DNA of 12,004 nt from Omnitrophica bacterium RBG_13_46_9 (GTDB lineage Bacteria; Omnitrophota; Gorgyraeia; JABMRN01; RBG-13-46-9): positions 10,332-22,335 of the forward strand of contig MHFD01000028.1 of NCBI GenBank assembly GCA_001804045.1, written 5' to 3'. Under the pieces are notes generated by a model. It was given only the letters and a program-made list of their open reading frames with translations, searched no databases and was not told the origin of the DNA. Position 1 is the stretch's first letter. Every line of letters begins with the position of its first letter. A program made the translations under genes and the position numbers. Shown here one piece after another: positions 1-4,855 of this stretch.

Positions 1-96
1 GGCAAAGAGGGAGATCGCGTCAACTATGTTAAAGGCGCAAATATCGGCGGTTTTGTAAAAGTTGCCGACTCAATGATAGATCAGGGTCTGGTGTAG
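1..96 (+). CDS. gdhA: Glutamate dehydrogenase, C-terminal fragment
   Basis: Only the last 31 codons are in the window (frame 1, TAG at 94-96); the gene starts upstream. The visible tail contains YVKGANIGGFVKVADSM and ends DQGLV, which closely matches the C-terminus of hexameric NADP-type glutamate dehydrogenases (E. coli GdhA ends in a very similar GANIAGFVKVADAM stretch). The enzyme reductively aminates 2-oxoglutarate to glutamate with ammonium in the cytoplasm. Its position next to GS/GOGAT genes supports the call. Cofactor preference cannot be read from this fragment. No clear terminator follows; the 27-nt gap to the next gene has only a tiny TTCTT/AAGAA hairpin, so the next gene may be co-transcribed with gdhA. 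Confidence 0.85.
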   Translation, partial: GKEGDRVNYVKGANIGGFVKVADSMIDQGLV

Positions 97-123
97 GATT
101 CTTTTAAGAACCATATATATTAA

Positions 124-864
124 ATGAAGAAATCATCCTATAAAAGTTATATCGAAACATTGAACAAGATAAGCAAGGCCATAACTTCCGAACTCTACCT
201 TGAGGACGTTCTTAAGCTTATCGTCACCCTTACAGCCAATGTTATGGAGGCAAAGATATGTTCACTATGGCTTTTGGATGAAAAAAGTCAACGGCTGAGG
301 ATAAGGGCTACTCAGTCGATGAGCGAAGAATATCTGAAGGAGAGGAATCTTAAAGTAGGCGAAGGTATCGTGGGCCTGGTCGCAAAGGAGAAAAAACCGA
401 TCGTCATTTTGGATGTCTCCAGAGACCCTAGATATAAGGAGAAAAAGTTAGCGACTAAAGAAGGCCTGGTCTCCATGCTAAGCGTTCCGATGATGGTAAA
501 AAAGAGGGTGGTCGGGGTCATTAATTGCTATACCACGGCCCATTACAAATTCACCAAAAGCGATATAGAACTTCTGAGTACCGTAGCCAACCAGGCAGCG
601 GTAGCTATCGAGAACACGGAACTTTTGGTTAAGACAAAGGTTATCCAGGAAGAACTGGATGCGAGAAAAAGTATCGAAAGAGCAAAAGGCATTTTAATGA
701 AAACGCAGAACTTGACGGAAGAAGATGCCTATAACCAGATCAGAAAATACAGCATGGATAATCGCAGGAGCATGAAGGAGGTCTCAGAGGCGATTATATT
801 AAGCGAGGACCTGAAAAAGAAATCGGGACACAACATAAGACTTGACACCGGTCGTATATTGTGA
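124..864 (+). CDS. GAF-ANTAR domain transcription antiterminator
   Basis: The 246-aa protein has an N-terminal GAF sensor domain (about residues 20-165, with the GAF hallmarks VGEGIVGLVAKEKKPI and SVPMMVKKRVVGVIN), a short helical linker (about 160-182) and a C-terminal ANTAR domain (about 175-230, with ERAKGILMKTQNLTEEDAY and the terminal NRRSMKEVSEAIIL helix). ANTAR proteins (NasR, NasT, AmiR, EutV families) dimerise and bind paired hexaloop hairpins in nascent RNA, blocking intrinsic terminators. There is no receiver domain, so control is probably by a ligand or partner at the GAF domain rather than by phosphorylation; the ligand is unknown. No good ribosome binding site precedes the ATG. 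A sigma70-type promoter for the next unit lies in its last codons. The many hexaloop/terminator leaders downstream make it the obvious trans-acting factor for this island; that link is inferred. Confidence 0.9.
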   Translation: MKKSSYKSYIETLNKISKAITSELYLEDVLKLIVTLTANVMEAKICSLWLLDEKSQRLRIRATQSMSEEYLKERNLKVGEGIVGLVAKEKKPIVILDVSRDPRYKEKKLATKEGLVSMLSVPMMVKKRVVGVINCYTTAHYKFTKSDIELLSTVANQAAVAIENTELLVKTKVIQEELDARKSIERAKGILMKTQNLTEEDAYNQIRKYSMDNRRSMKEVSEAIILSEDLKKKSGHNIRLDTGRIL

Positions 865-870
865 TATAAT
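842..870 (+). promoter_or_regulatory. Near-consensus sigma70 promoter
   Basis: TTGACA (842-847) and TATAAT (865-870) are separated by exactly 17 bp and overlap the stop codon of the GAF-ANTAR gene (862-864). Both hexamers are perfect consensus. Transcription should start near 876-878, only a few bases before the first leader hairpin (883-899). This makes the transcript through the three tandem terminators and the first sigma-like gene a housekeeping-sigma unit. Confidence 0.85.
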
Positions 871-882
871 TTATATGAATAG

Positions 883-947
883 AGCACAAGGTTTGTGCTT
901 TAATTAGGAAGAGGCGAGGAAGCGTTCTTTAAAAGGAGCGCTTTTTT
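883..947 (+). promoter_or_regulatory. Leader module 1: hairpins plus intrinsic terminator
   Basis: The first hairpin is AGCAC (883-887), loop AAGGTTT (888-894), GTGCT (895-899). A second candidate hairpin has loop AGGAAG (917-922) closed by GCG/CG, with a bulged extension in which GAAGA pairs with TTCTTT. Its 3' side overlaps the 5' arm of an intrinsic terminator: AAGCGTTC (920-927) pairs with GAGCGCTT (936-943), followed by six T. The two folds are mutually exclusive. The second loop has A1 but lacks the G4 expected of an ANTAR target, so this is the weaker member of the series. Confidence 0.6.
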
Positions 948-971
948 ATTTTCTGTATACTGACCCTTCCC

Positions 972-1040
972 TTCAACGATAGAAAAACGGGATAACGAAA
1001 TCCTTTCCGTCCAAGAAAGTGTGGTGGAAAGGACTTTTTT
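972..1040 (+). promoter_or_regulatory. Leader module 2: ANTAR-like hexaloop and terminator
   Basis: Stem GGAT/ATCC (990-993, 1000-1003) encloses loop AACGAA (994-999), which has A1 and G4. Its 3' side overlaps a terminator whose arms are TCCTTTCC (1001-1008) and GGAAAGGA (1026-1033), followed by C and six T (1035-1040). A possible upstream partner hairpin is TTC (972-974), loop AACGATA (975-981), GAA (982-984); it shares AACGA with the second loop. This is the second of three tandem terminators ahead of the first sigma-like gene. Confidence 0.65.
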
Positions 1041-1046
1041 ATTATT

Positions 1047-1091
1047 AAAACAAAGACGTTTTGCTGACTAAAGCAGAAAACGTCTTTTTTT
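1047..1091 (+). promoter_or_regulatory. Leader module 3: ANTAR-like hexaloop and terminator
   Basis: Stem AAAAC/GTTTT (1047-1051, 1058-1062) encloses loop AAAGAC (1052-1057), with A1 and G4. The loop plus 3' stem strand is itself the 5' arm of an intrinsic terminator, AAAGACGTTTT (1052-1062) pairing with AAAACGTCTTT (1077-1087), with T to 1091. The two structures therefore exclude each other. The T-run ends 22 nt before the ATG of the sigma-like gene, so termination here would silence it. Confidence 0.75.
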
Positions 1092-1113
1092 GTCTGGAGC
1101 GACGGTGATAAAA

Positions 1114-1659
1114 ATGGATTTTGCGATAATGTTTTCAAGGGTATCACCCAGATTGCGGAAAATGGCCAAAAGACTGGCGGCATACCGCAGGAATGCCAGG
1201 TTTTTTGATCATACCGATATCTATCAGGAGATGTGCTTATCCCTGTGGAACAACTATCGTTATGGCGTACCAGAGGACATAAACGACGCTTACATCATAA
1301 AAGGTTGCGAGTTCCACATACGTAACTATCTCAGAAAAGAGAGAGTTAAGGCGAATGTTGTAAGCCTTGATGAACCTGTTAACGAAGATGGGGATACTTT
1401 AAAAGAGATTTTGCCGGATAGGAGGCGGCCGCTTGAGAGTATCGTGGATGAACAAGCGGCCTTACGCGATATCAGGTGCATCAGCAATGAGAGGGAAAAC
1501 AAGATTTTCACGTTTATGCTCGCCGGTCATACGATAAGGGAGATCGGAAAGAAGCTTAATATTTCGCATGTCATGGTCATAAAGCACAAAAAGCGCGCAA
1601 TTGCAAGATTACTAAGAAATAAGGGTTACCAAACCCGCGCTTTTTTTACTTATTTATAG
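1114..1659 (+). CDS. Small sigma-70-family-like protein (paralogue 1)
   Basis: The 181-aa protein has a region-2-like N-terminal half (FFDHTDIYQEMCLSLWNNY, about residues 30-48, and YIIKGCEFHIRNYLRKER to about residue 77), an acidic linker, and a C-terminal region-4-like HTH (HTIREIGKKLNISHVMVIKH, about 139-158). It is expected to direct RNA polymerase to specific promoters; its targets are unknown. ATG 1114 is chosen because it aligns residue for residue with the start of the paralogue at 4162 (MDFAIMF..RVSPRL against MTFEGLL..RISPRL) and has GGTGA five bases upstream. GTG 1105, five bases after GGAG, is an alternative. It is transcribed from the promoter at 842 through three terminators. 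Its final codons contain GTTACC and overlap a terminator-like hairpin. Confidence 0.8.
   Translation: MDFAIMFSRVSPRLRKMAKRLAAYRRNARFFDHTDIYQEMCLSLWNNYRYGVPEDINDAYIIKGCEFHIRNYLRKERVKANVVSLDEPVNEDGDTLKEILPDRRRPLESIVDEQAALRDIRCISNERENKIFTFMLAGHTIREIGKKLNISHVMVIKHKKRAIARLLRNKGYQTRAFFTYL
1590..1647 (+). terminator. Terminator-like hairpin at the end of the first sigma-like gene
   Basis: AAAGCGCG (1590-1597) can pair with CGCGCTTT (1636-1643), followed by T to 1647. A smaller perfect hairpin, GGGTT (1623-1627), loop ACCA, AACCC (1632-1636), lies inside. The whole structure is within the coding sequence, about ten bases before the stop, so translation would compete with its folding. Confidence 0.5.
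1625..1655 (+). promoter_or_regulatory. Putative GTTACC-type promoter, copy 1
   Basis: GTTACC (1625-1630), 17 bases, then ACTTATTT (1648-1655). The same arrangement (GTTACC-N18-ACTTGTAT) follows the second sigma-like gene and the PII gene, each time just upstream of a hairpin/terminator leader. This copy is the weakest, differing at ACTTATTT. Its start site would lie roughly 20-30 nt upstream of the leader of the glutamate-synthase-domain gene. The promoter role is inferred. Confidence 0.4.
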
Positions 1660-1689
1660 TATAGATAGATAGGGCTATATTTATATTGC

Positions 1690-1771
1690 GTGCACGGCGC
1701 ATGTGCACAGATACGGCAAAAGGAACATAGGCGTTCTTAAAACCCAGGCGGGTTTTCGGAACGCCTTTTTT
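1690..1771 (+). promoter_or_regulatory. Leader module 4: dual hairpin and strong terminator before the GOGAT-domain gene
   Basis: The first hairpin is GTGCAC (1690-1695), loop GGCGCAT (1696-1702), GTGCAC (1703-1708). After a 12-nt linker, AGGAAC (1721-1726) pairs with GTTCTT (1733-1738) around loop ATAGGC (1727-1732), which has A1 and G4. The second hairpin overlaps the terminator: AGGCGTTC (1729-1736) pairs with GAACGCCT (1759-1766), inner arms AAAACCC/GGGTTTT, T-run 1766-1771. This is one of the clearest ANTAR-type switches in the window. Confidence 0.8.
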
Positions 1772-1813
1772 ATTGGAAAGTTGCGTGGAAAGTCAAAAAG
1801 AAGGAGTAAAGAT

Positions 1814-3412
1814 ATGAATCTACAAAGGCCAAATGCAAATGATGCGACAAGGACGTTTAATCGGTCAAAAAACGTTTCACCGAGTTCCGGAATCTGTTCC
1901 AGATGCATAGACGGTTGTAGGGGTAATTGCGAGGTTTTTAAGGCCTCATTCAGGGGAAGGGAGGTCATATACCCCGGCCCTTATGGGGAAGTGACTGCCG
2001 GGGGAGACAAGGATTATCCCGTAGACTACTCGCATCTGAATATTCAGGGTTATGCCATGGGAGCTAACGGTCTGCCTGAAGGGGTTCCGGGCAATCCCGA
2101 TACAGCGAAGTTTCCGGACGTTGATACAGGGGTCGAATACGGGTGGGATAAAAAGATAAAGATGAAAGCGCCGATTTTTACCGGCGCGCTCGGCTCAACG
2201 GAAATTGCGAGAAGAAACTGGGAGCATTTCGCCGTAGGAGCAGCCATCTCCGGAATTACACTGGTGTGCGGGGAGAATGTTTGTGGCATAGACCCGAAAC
2301 TTGAACTTAACGGTAAAGGCAAGATTGAAAAGTGCCCCGATATGGACCGTCGTATAGAGTCTTATAAAAAATTCCACAATGGTTACGGTGAGATTCTGGT
2401 CCAGATGAACGTGGAGGATACGCGTTTAGGGGTGGCCGAGTATATAAGAAAAAAACATAAGCTCGAGACAATAGAGCTCAAATGGGGGCAGGGTGCCAAG
2501 TGTATCGGCGGCGAGATAAAAGTCAACAGTCTTGAGAGAGCGCTTGAACTTAAGAAGCGCGGTTACATTGTCACGCCGGACCCGTCACTGCACGCTCACC
2601 AGGAGGCTTTTAAAGACGGCGCTATTAAAGAATTCGAACGCCATTCGCGTTTGGGTTTTGTTTCCGAGGAATCATTCCATGCAGAAGTCAAACGGTTAAG
2701 AGACCTGGGCTTCAAGCGCGTCACGCTTAAAACAGGAGCCTACTCCATGAAAGAGCTTGCCATGGCTATAAGATATTCGTCAGAGGCCAAAATAGACCTT
2801 TTGACCATTGACGGGGCTCCGGGCGGCACCGGGATGAGCCCCTGGAGGATGATGGAAGAGTGGGGCATACCCACATTCTATTTACAGGCCCTTACGTATG
2901 AATTCTGTGAAAGGTTGTCAAAAAAGGGCATGCGTATACCTGATATCGCTATCGCCGGCGGTTTCTCGTCAGAAGACCATGTTTTCAAGGTGCTGGCGAT
3001 GGGATCACCGTATGTGAAAGCGGTCTGCATGGGTCGCGCCCTCATCATACCGGGCATGGTCGGCAAAAATATCGGTGAATGGATCAAAAATAACGATTTA
3101 CCTAAGACAGTCTCCGAGTTCGGTAGTACCAAAAAAGAGATATTTGTATGCTATGAAGAATTGGTGGATAGGTATGGAAGGGATGCCGAAAAAATTCCGC
3201 TTGGGGCTCTCGGGATCTATACATTTACACAGAAGATCAGGGTCGGTCTCCAGCAACTGATGGCAGGAAGCAGGAATTTCAGGGTGAGCACGATTTCCAG
3301 AAAGGACCTCATGTCCCTGACCGAGGAAGCTGCCAAGGTCTCCGGCATACCTTACGTATTAGAGGCATATCGGGGAGAGGCAGAAGCCATTCTTGACGGA
3401 AAGAAGGATTAG
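1814..3412 (+). CDS. Stand-alone FMN-binding glutamate synthase domain protein
   Basis: The 532-aa protein matches the FMN/synthase domain of glutamate synthase large subunit (Glu_synthase family), as in archaeal-type and other short GOGAT-related proteins; it lacks the N-terminal glutaminase of full GltB. Family signatures are FTGALGSTEIARRNWEHFAVG (TIM-barrel entry), LKWGQGAKCIGGEIKV, IDGAPGGTGMSPWRMMEEWG (phosphate/flavin loop) and AIAGGFSSEDHVFKVLAMGS. The N-terminus has a cysteine cluster, C-x2-C-x3-C-x3-C (about residues 28-39), which may bind an Fe-S cluster or metal. ATG 1814 has AAGGAG seven bases upstream; a start at 1703 would place the leader terminator inside the gene and is rejected. 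Expected chemistry is glutamate formation from 2-oxoglutarate or a related amination, needing an amide or ammonia donor; the exact reaction is unproven. Confidence 0.88.
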   Translation: MNLQRPNANDATRTFNRSKNVSPSSGICSRCIDGCRGNCEVFKASFRGREVIYPGPYGEVTAGGDKDYPVDYSHLNIQGYAMGANGLPEGVPGNPDTAKFPDVDTGVEYGWDKKIKMKAPIFTGALGSTEIARRNWEHFAVGAAISGITLVCGENVCGIDPKLELNGKGKIEKCPDMDRRIESYKKFHNGYGEILVQMNVEDTRLGVAEYIRKKHKLETIELKWGQGAKCIGGEIKVNSLERALELKKRGYIVTPDPSLHAHQEAFKDGAIKEFERHSRLGFVSEESFHAEVKRLRDLGFKRVTLKTGAYSMKELAMAIRYSSEAKIDLLTIDGAPGGTGMSPWRMMEEWGIPTFYLQALTYEFCERLSKKGMRIPDIAIAGGFSSEDHVFKVLAMGSPYVKAVCMGRALIIPGMVGKNIGEWIKNNDLPKTVSEFGSTKKEIFVCYEELVDRYGRDAEKIPLGALGIYTFTQKIRVGLQQLMAGSRNFRVSTISRKDLMSLTEEAAKVSGIPYVLEAYRGEAEAILDGKKD

Positions 3413-3422
3413 CAGGATATCG

Positions 3423-3450
3423 GGCATGTCTGGAATGCCGAATAATCGGC
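3423..3450 (+). other. Two overlapping small hairpins in a 53-bp gap
   Basis: GGCAT (3423-3427) can pair with ATGCC (3435-3439), and GCCG (3437-3440) with CGGC (3447-3450) around loop AATAAT. The two share bases 3437-3439, so only one can form. There is no T-tract, and the second loop lacks G4. It may be a processing or translation-tuning element ahead of the next ribosome binding site; no function can be assigned. Confidence 0.3.
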
Positions 3451-3465
3451 TAAAGGAGTTGTAAC

Positions 3466-3636
3466 ATGACAAAAAAAGGTCTATGCAGCACATGCGTTCA
3501 TGATATATCTTGCGCATTTTTGAGGCGATTTCCGGTCCACTCTTGCGAAGAATTCTCGATTACGAAACAGAGGCTCCAAAAAGAGGGAAAGGATAAGAGG
3601 CCATTCTCACAGAGAAAAGAGAAAAAGCAGAGATAA
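3466..3636 (+). CDS. Small four-cysteine protein
   Basis: A 56-aa ORF with AAGGAG (3453-3458) seven bases before ATG. Its N-terminal half carries C7-x2-C10-x5-C16-x10-C27 (GLCSTCVHDISC, then HSCEEF), a pattern like the small cysteine-rich proteins that read 'GLCxxCxxxxxCxF...CEEF' in many anaerobes; four cysteines suggest a zinc or Fe-S knuckle. The C-terminal half is very basic (KDKRPFSQRKEKKQR). It follows the glutamate-synthase-domain gene by 53 bp and is probably in the same operon. Function unknown; it could be a small redox partner or a nucleic-acid-binding accessory protein. Confidence 0.7.
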   Translation: MTKKGLCSTCVHDISCAFLRRFPVHSCEEFSITKQRLQKEGKDKRPFSQRKEKKQR

Positions 3637-3690
3637 AAAATGCGGGAAGAGTAACGCTATACTTAAAGTCAATATGGATTTCTATTTAAA

Positions 3691-3738
3691 CGTCCGAGAA
3701 GGGTGAGGCGAAGAAGCGCAACCCGTACCAGACGGACG
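3691..3738 (+). ncRNA. Candidate structured leader RNA of unknown class
   Basis: CGTCCG (3691-3696) pairs with CGGACG (3733-3738); inside, GGGT (3701-3704) pairs with ACCC (3721-3724), and at the tip GCG (3708-3710) pairs with CGC (3717-3719) around hexaloop AAGAAG (3711-3716). The stacked helices separated by internal loops look like a folded RNA. The tip GAGGCGAAGAAGCG (3705-3718) matches GAGGCGAGGAAGCG at 911-924 in leader 1 with one difference. It does not match any riboswitch consensus I know. It sits just upstream of terminator module 5. Confidence 0.5.
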
Positions 3739-3741
3739 GTT

Positions 3742-3792
3742 GGCAATGAAGCCCTTTTTCAAGCCGTAAGAGCTTGATAAAGGGCTTTTTTT
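3742..3792 (+). terminator. Leader module 5: hexaloop hairpin and long intrinsic terminator
   Basis: The terminator arms 3750-3764 and 3772-3786 pair over 15 positions with one mismatch, with loop CGTAAGA and T-run 3786-3792. Immediately 5', GGC (3742-3744) pairs with GCC (3751-3753) around loop AATGAA (3745-3750), with A1 and G4, and its 3' strand is part of the terminator arm. It may simply end the glutamate-synthase-domain operon, or attenuate read-through toward the second sigma-like gene 370 bp downstream. Confidence 0.75.
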
Positions 3793-3850
3793 AATGAGAC
3801 CATGACTTACAGAAACCCTCTGGTTGGTGTAAGTCATAGGGTCGAATTAA
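3790..3850 (+). repeat. Palindromic interspersed repeat, copy 1
   Basis: Hairpin ATGACTTAC (3802-3810) pairs with GTAAGTCAT (3829-3837), with an inner AACC/GGTT stem and CTCT loop. Bases 3790-3839 are identical to 4073-4122 (50 bp). The repeat begins in the T-tract of the preceding terminator and runs into AGGGTCGAATTAA, shared with copy 2. No coding potential. The mid-part of the 525-bp gene-free stretch 3637-4161 is made of such repeats. Confidence 0.85.
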
Positions 3851-3856
3851 TCCCGA

Positions 3857-3872
3857 GCGTAGCGAGGGATCT
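3857..3872 (+). repeat. 16-bp direct repeat, copy 1
   Basis: GCGTAGCGAGGGATCT occurs here and again at 4058-4073. The surrounding TCCC...GGGA could form a weak hairpin. Tags of this kind usually belong to lineage-specific intergenic repeats. Confidence 0.7.
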
Positions 3873-3884
3873 CAAAGATAGAAG

Positions 3885-3935
3885 CCATGACTTACAGAAA
3901 CCCTCTGGTTGATGTAAACCATAAGGTCGAATTAA
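3885..3935 (+). repeat. Palindromic interspersed repeat, copy 2 (degenerate)
   Basis: Aligned to 3800-3850 over 51 bp it differs at four positions, all transitions, all in the 3' half. The changes break the outer stem (GTAAACCAT instead of GTAAGTCAT) rather than compensating, so this copy looks older or unconstrained. Confidence 0.8.
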
Positions 3936-3983
3936 CCCAGCCCTTTCGGTTGAGTCTCTTTTATACTGAAAGGGCTGGGTTAA
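3932..3983 (+). repeat. 16-bp perfect inverted repeat
   Basis: TTAACCCAGCCCTTTC (3932-3947) and its exact reverse complement (3968-3983) flank a 20-nt loop. There is no T-run after it, so it is not a standard terminator. It partly overlaps the end of repeat copy 2. It could be a miniature palindromic element. Confidence 0.75.
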
Positions 3984-4057
3984 TCCCGCGACCGTCCCAG
4001 CTATGCCGGGAAAGGGAGTCCCGAGCACCACAATTAAATATATAGGCTGCGAGGGAA

Positions 4058-4073
4058 GCGTAGCGAGGGATCT
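4058..4073 (+). repeat. 16-bp direct repeat, copy 2
   Basis: Second copy of GCGTAGCGAGGGATCT, directly abutting the palindromic repeat copy that starts at 4073. Confidence 0.7.
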
Positions 4074-4122
4074 TTAATGAGACCATGACTTACAGAAACC
4101 CTCTGGTTGGTGTAAGTCATAG
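4073..4122 (+). repeat. Palindromic interspersed repeat, copy 3
   Basis: A 50-bp perfect copy of 3790-3839, including the full outer hairpin. It ends 39 bp before the ATG of the second sigma-like gene, so it lies in or just before that gene's 5' untranslated region. Confidence 0.85.
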
Positions 4123-4161
4123 TCTTGAATCAATCAAGCTTATTAAGGGGGCGAGTTGTAT

Positions 4162-4689
4162 ATGACGTTCGAAGGTTTGCTTGACAGGATTTCTCCGCGT
4201 CTCAAAGCGATATCGGGTAGACTAAACGGCAGATACGGCTTCTTTGATAAAGATGACCTTTATCAGGAGGCTTTGATCCATCTGTGGCAGAAATACGAGA
4301 GCGGAAAGTTGAGCGATAAGACAGACAGTTATATACTGCAGGGTGCTTTTTTCTTTCTTAAGAACTATATCCGGACGGCATACAGGAAGCTCGATTCAGA
4401 GTCAACAAGTTTAAACGCCATCGCAGATACTGAGAACAGTTCGTTAGAAGATGTCATGTTCGTTAAGGCGCCGGAAGACGAATTTGGGTTTATTGTCGTC
4501 AATATATTAGTAGAGGATATATTAAGCTGTCTTGATAGACGGGAGAGGGAGATATTTTTGCTGGCGCTTGAAGAACGGACGACGCGTGAAATCGGGCGGG
4601 AACTTGGCATTTCCCATGTCATGGTGGTAAAGATTGAAAAATGCATCAGAGAAAAATGCAGCAGAATCAGAAAGGATCTAGCCCGATAG
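4162..4689 (+). CDS. Small sigma-70-family-like protein (paralogue 2)
   Basis: The 175-aa protein is paralogous to the one at 1114: shared SPRL near the N-terminus, FFDKDDLYQEALIHLWQKYESG (about residues 27-48, region-2-like), the NYIR segment (about 68-71), and a region-4-like HTH TREIGRELGISHVMVVKIEK (about 141-160). The ISHVMV recognition-helix segment is identical in both, suggesting overlapping DNA targets. ATG 4162 follows a purine-rich AAGGGGG (4145-4151); TTG 4156 is in frame but less likely. The upstream region is built of repeats and no clear promoter was found. The TAG stop is immediately followed by GTTACC and a terminator. An RNA-polymerase-recruiting role is inferred from domain pattern; an HTH regulator with a sigma-like fold is the alternative. 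Confidence 0.8.
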   Translation: MTFEGLLDRISPRLKAISGRLNGRYGFFDKDDLYQEALIHLWQKYESGKLSDKTDSYILQGAFFFLKNYIRTAYRKLDSESTSLNAIADTENSSLEDVMFVKAPEDEFGFIVVNILVEDILSCLDRREREIFLLALEERTTREIGRELGISHVMVVKIEKCIREKCSRIRKDLAR

Positions 4690-4721
4690 GTTACCAGGCG
4701 GTATGCCTTTTTTACTTGTAT
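4690..4721 (+). promoter_or_regulatory. Putative GTTACC-type promoter, copy 2
   Basis: GTTACC (4690-4695), exactly 18 bases, ACTTGTAT (4714-4721). Spacing and both boxes are identical to the copy after the PII gene (7267-7298). Start would fall near 4727-4731, right at the first leader hairpin (4731-4744). The intervening DNA is a terminator here but not in the PII copy, which argues that the shared boxes are not merely terminator parts. Confidence 0.5.
4692..4713 (+). terminator. Short terminator after the second sigma-like gene
   Basis: AGGC (4696-4699) pairs with GCCT (4705-4708), followed by T to 4713. A competing hairpin TAC (4692-4694), loop CAGGCG, GTA (4701-4703) overlaps it; the loop has G4 but C1. 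Both stems are short, so this is a weak terminator, but its layout repeats that of the leader modules. Confidence 0.5.
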
Positions 4722-4730
4722 ATTTGTAGC

Positions 4731-4785
4731 GCACAGAGATGTGCTTAAAATACAAAGGCGTTCCAAAAGCTGGAACGCCTTTTTT
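4731..4785 (+). promoter_or_regulatory. Leader module 6: dual hexaloop and terminator before the porin-amt-glnK operon
   Basis: First hairpin GCAC (4731-4734), hexaloop AGAGAT (4735-4740, A1 and G4), GTGC (4741-4744). Second loop AAAGGC (4754-4759, A1 and G4) is closed by AC/GT only, so its stem is weak. It overlaps the terminator AAGGCGTTCC (4755-4764) paired with GGAACGCCTT (4772-4781), T to 4785. The GCAC/GTGC first stem is shared with leaders 1 and 4. Confidence 0.7.
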
Positions 4786-4787
4786 AT

Positions 4788-4840
4788 AGACTGAGGCGTC
4801 TTTAAATCTTGCAAAGAGATGAGAAGACGCCTATTTTTTT
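4788..4840 (+). promoter_or_regulatory. Leader module 7: hexaloop and second tandem terminator
   Basis: AGAC (4788-4791) pairs with GTCT (4798-4801) around loop TGAGGC (4792-4797; G4 present, T instead of A at position 1). The loop and 3' strand form the 5' arm of a terminator, AGGCGTCTT (4794-4802) with AAGACGCCT (4824-4832), then A and seven T (4834-4840). It is stacked directly behind module 6. Confidence 0.65.
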
Positions 4841-4855
4841 GGAAAAATAAACACC

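Noticed and set aside
3691..3738. Known riboswitch (c-di-GMP, guanidine, glycine, TPP, cobalamin)
   Set aside because: The characteristic conserved stretches of these classes could not be matched, so it is reported only as an unknown structured RNA.
3834..4031. 65-codon minus-strand frame across the repeat region
   Set aside because: It is made almost wholly of palindromic repeats and has no ribosome binding site, so it is chance coding.
3790..4122. CRISPR array
   Set aside because: There are only three copies, unevenly spaced, one is degenerate, and the repeats include long hairpins with no unique spacers of constant length.
4365..4814. 149-codon open frame on the minus strand
   Set aside because: It runs antisense across the second sigma-like gene and three terminators, has no ribosome binding site and no recognisable domain; the plus-strand gene has clear homology to its paralogue.
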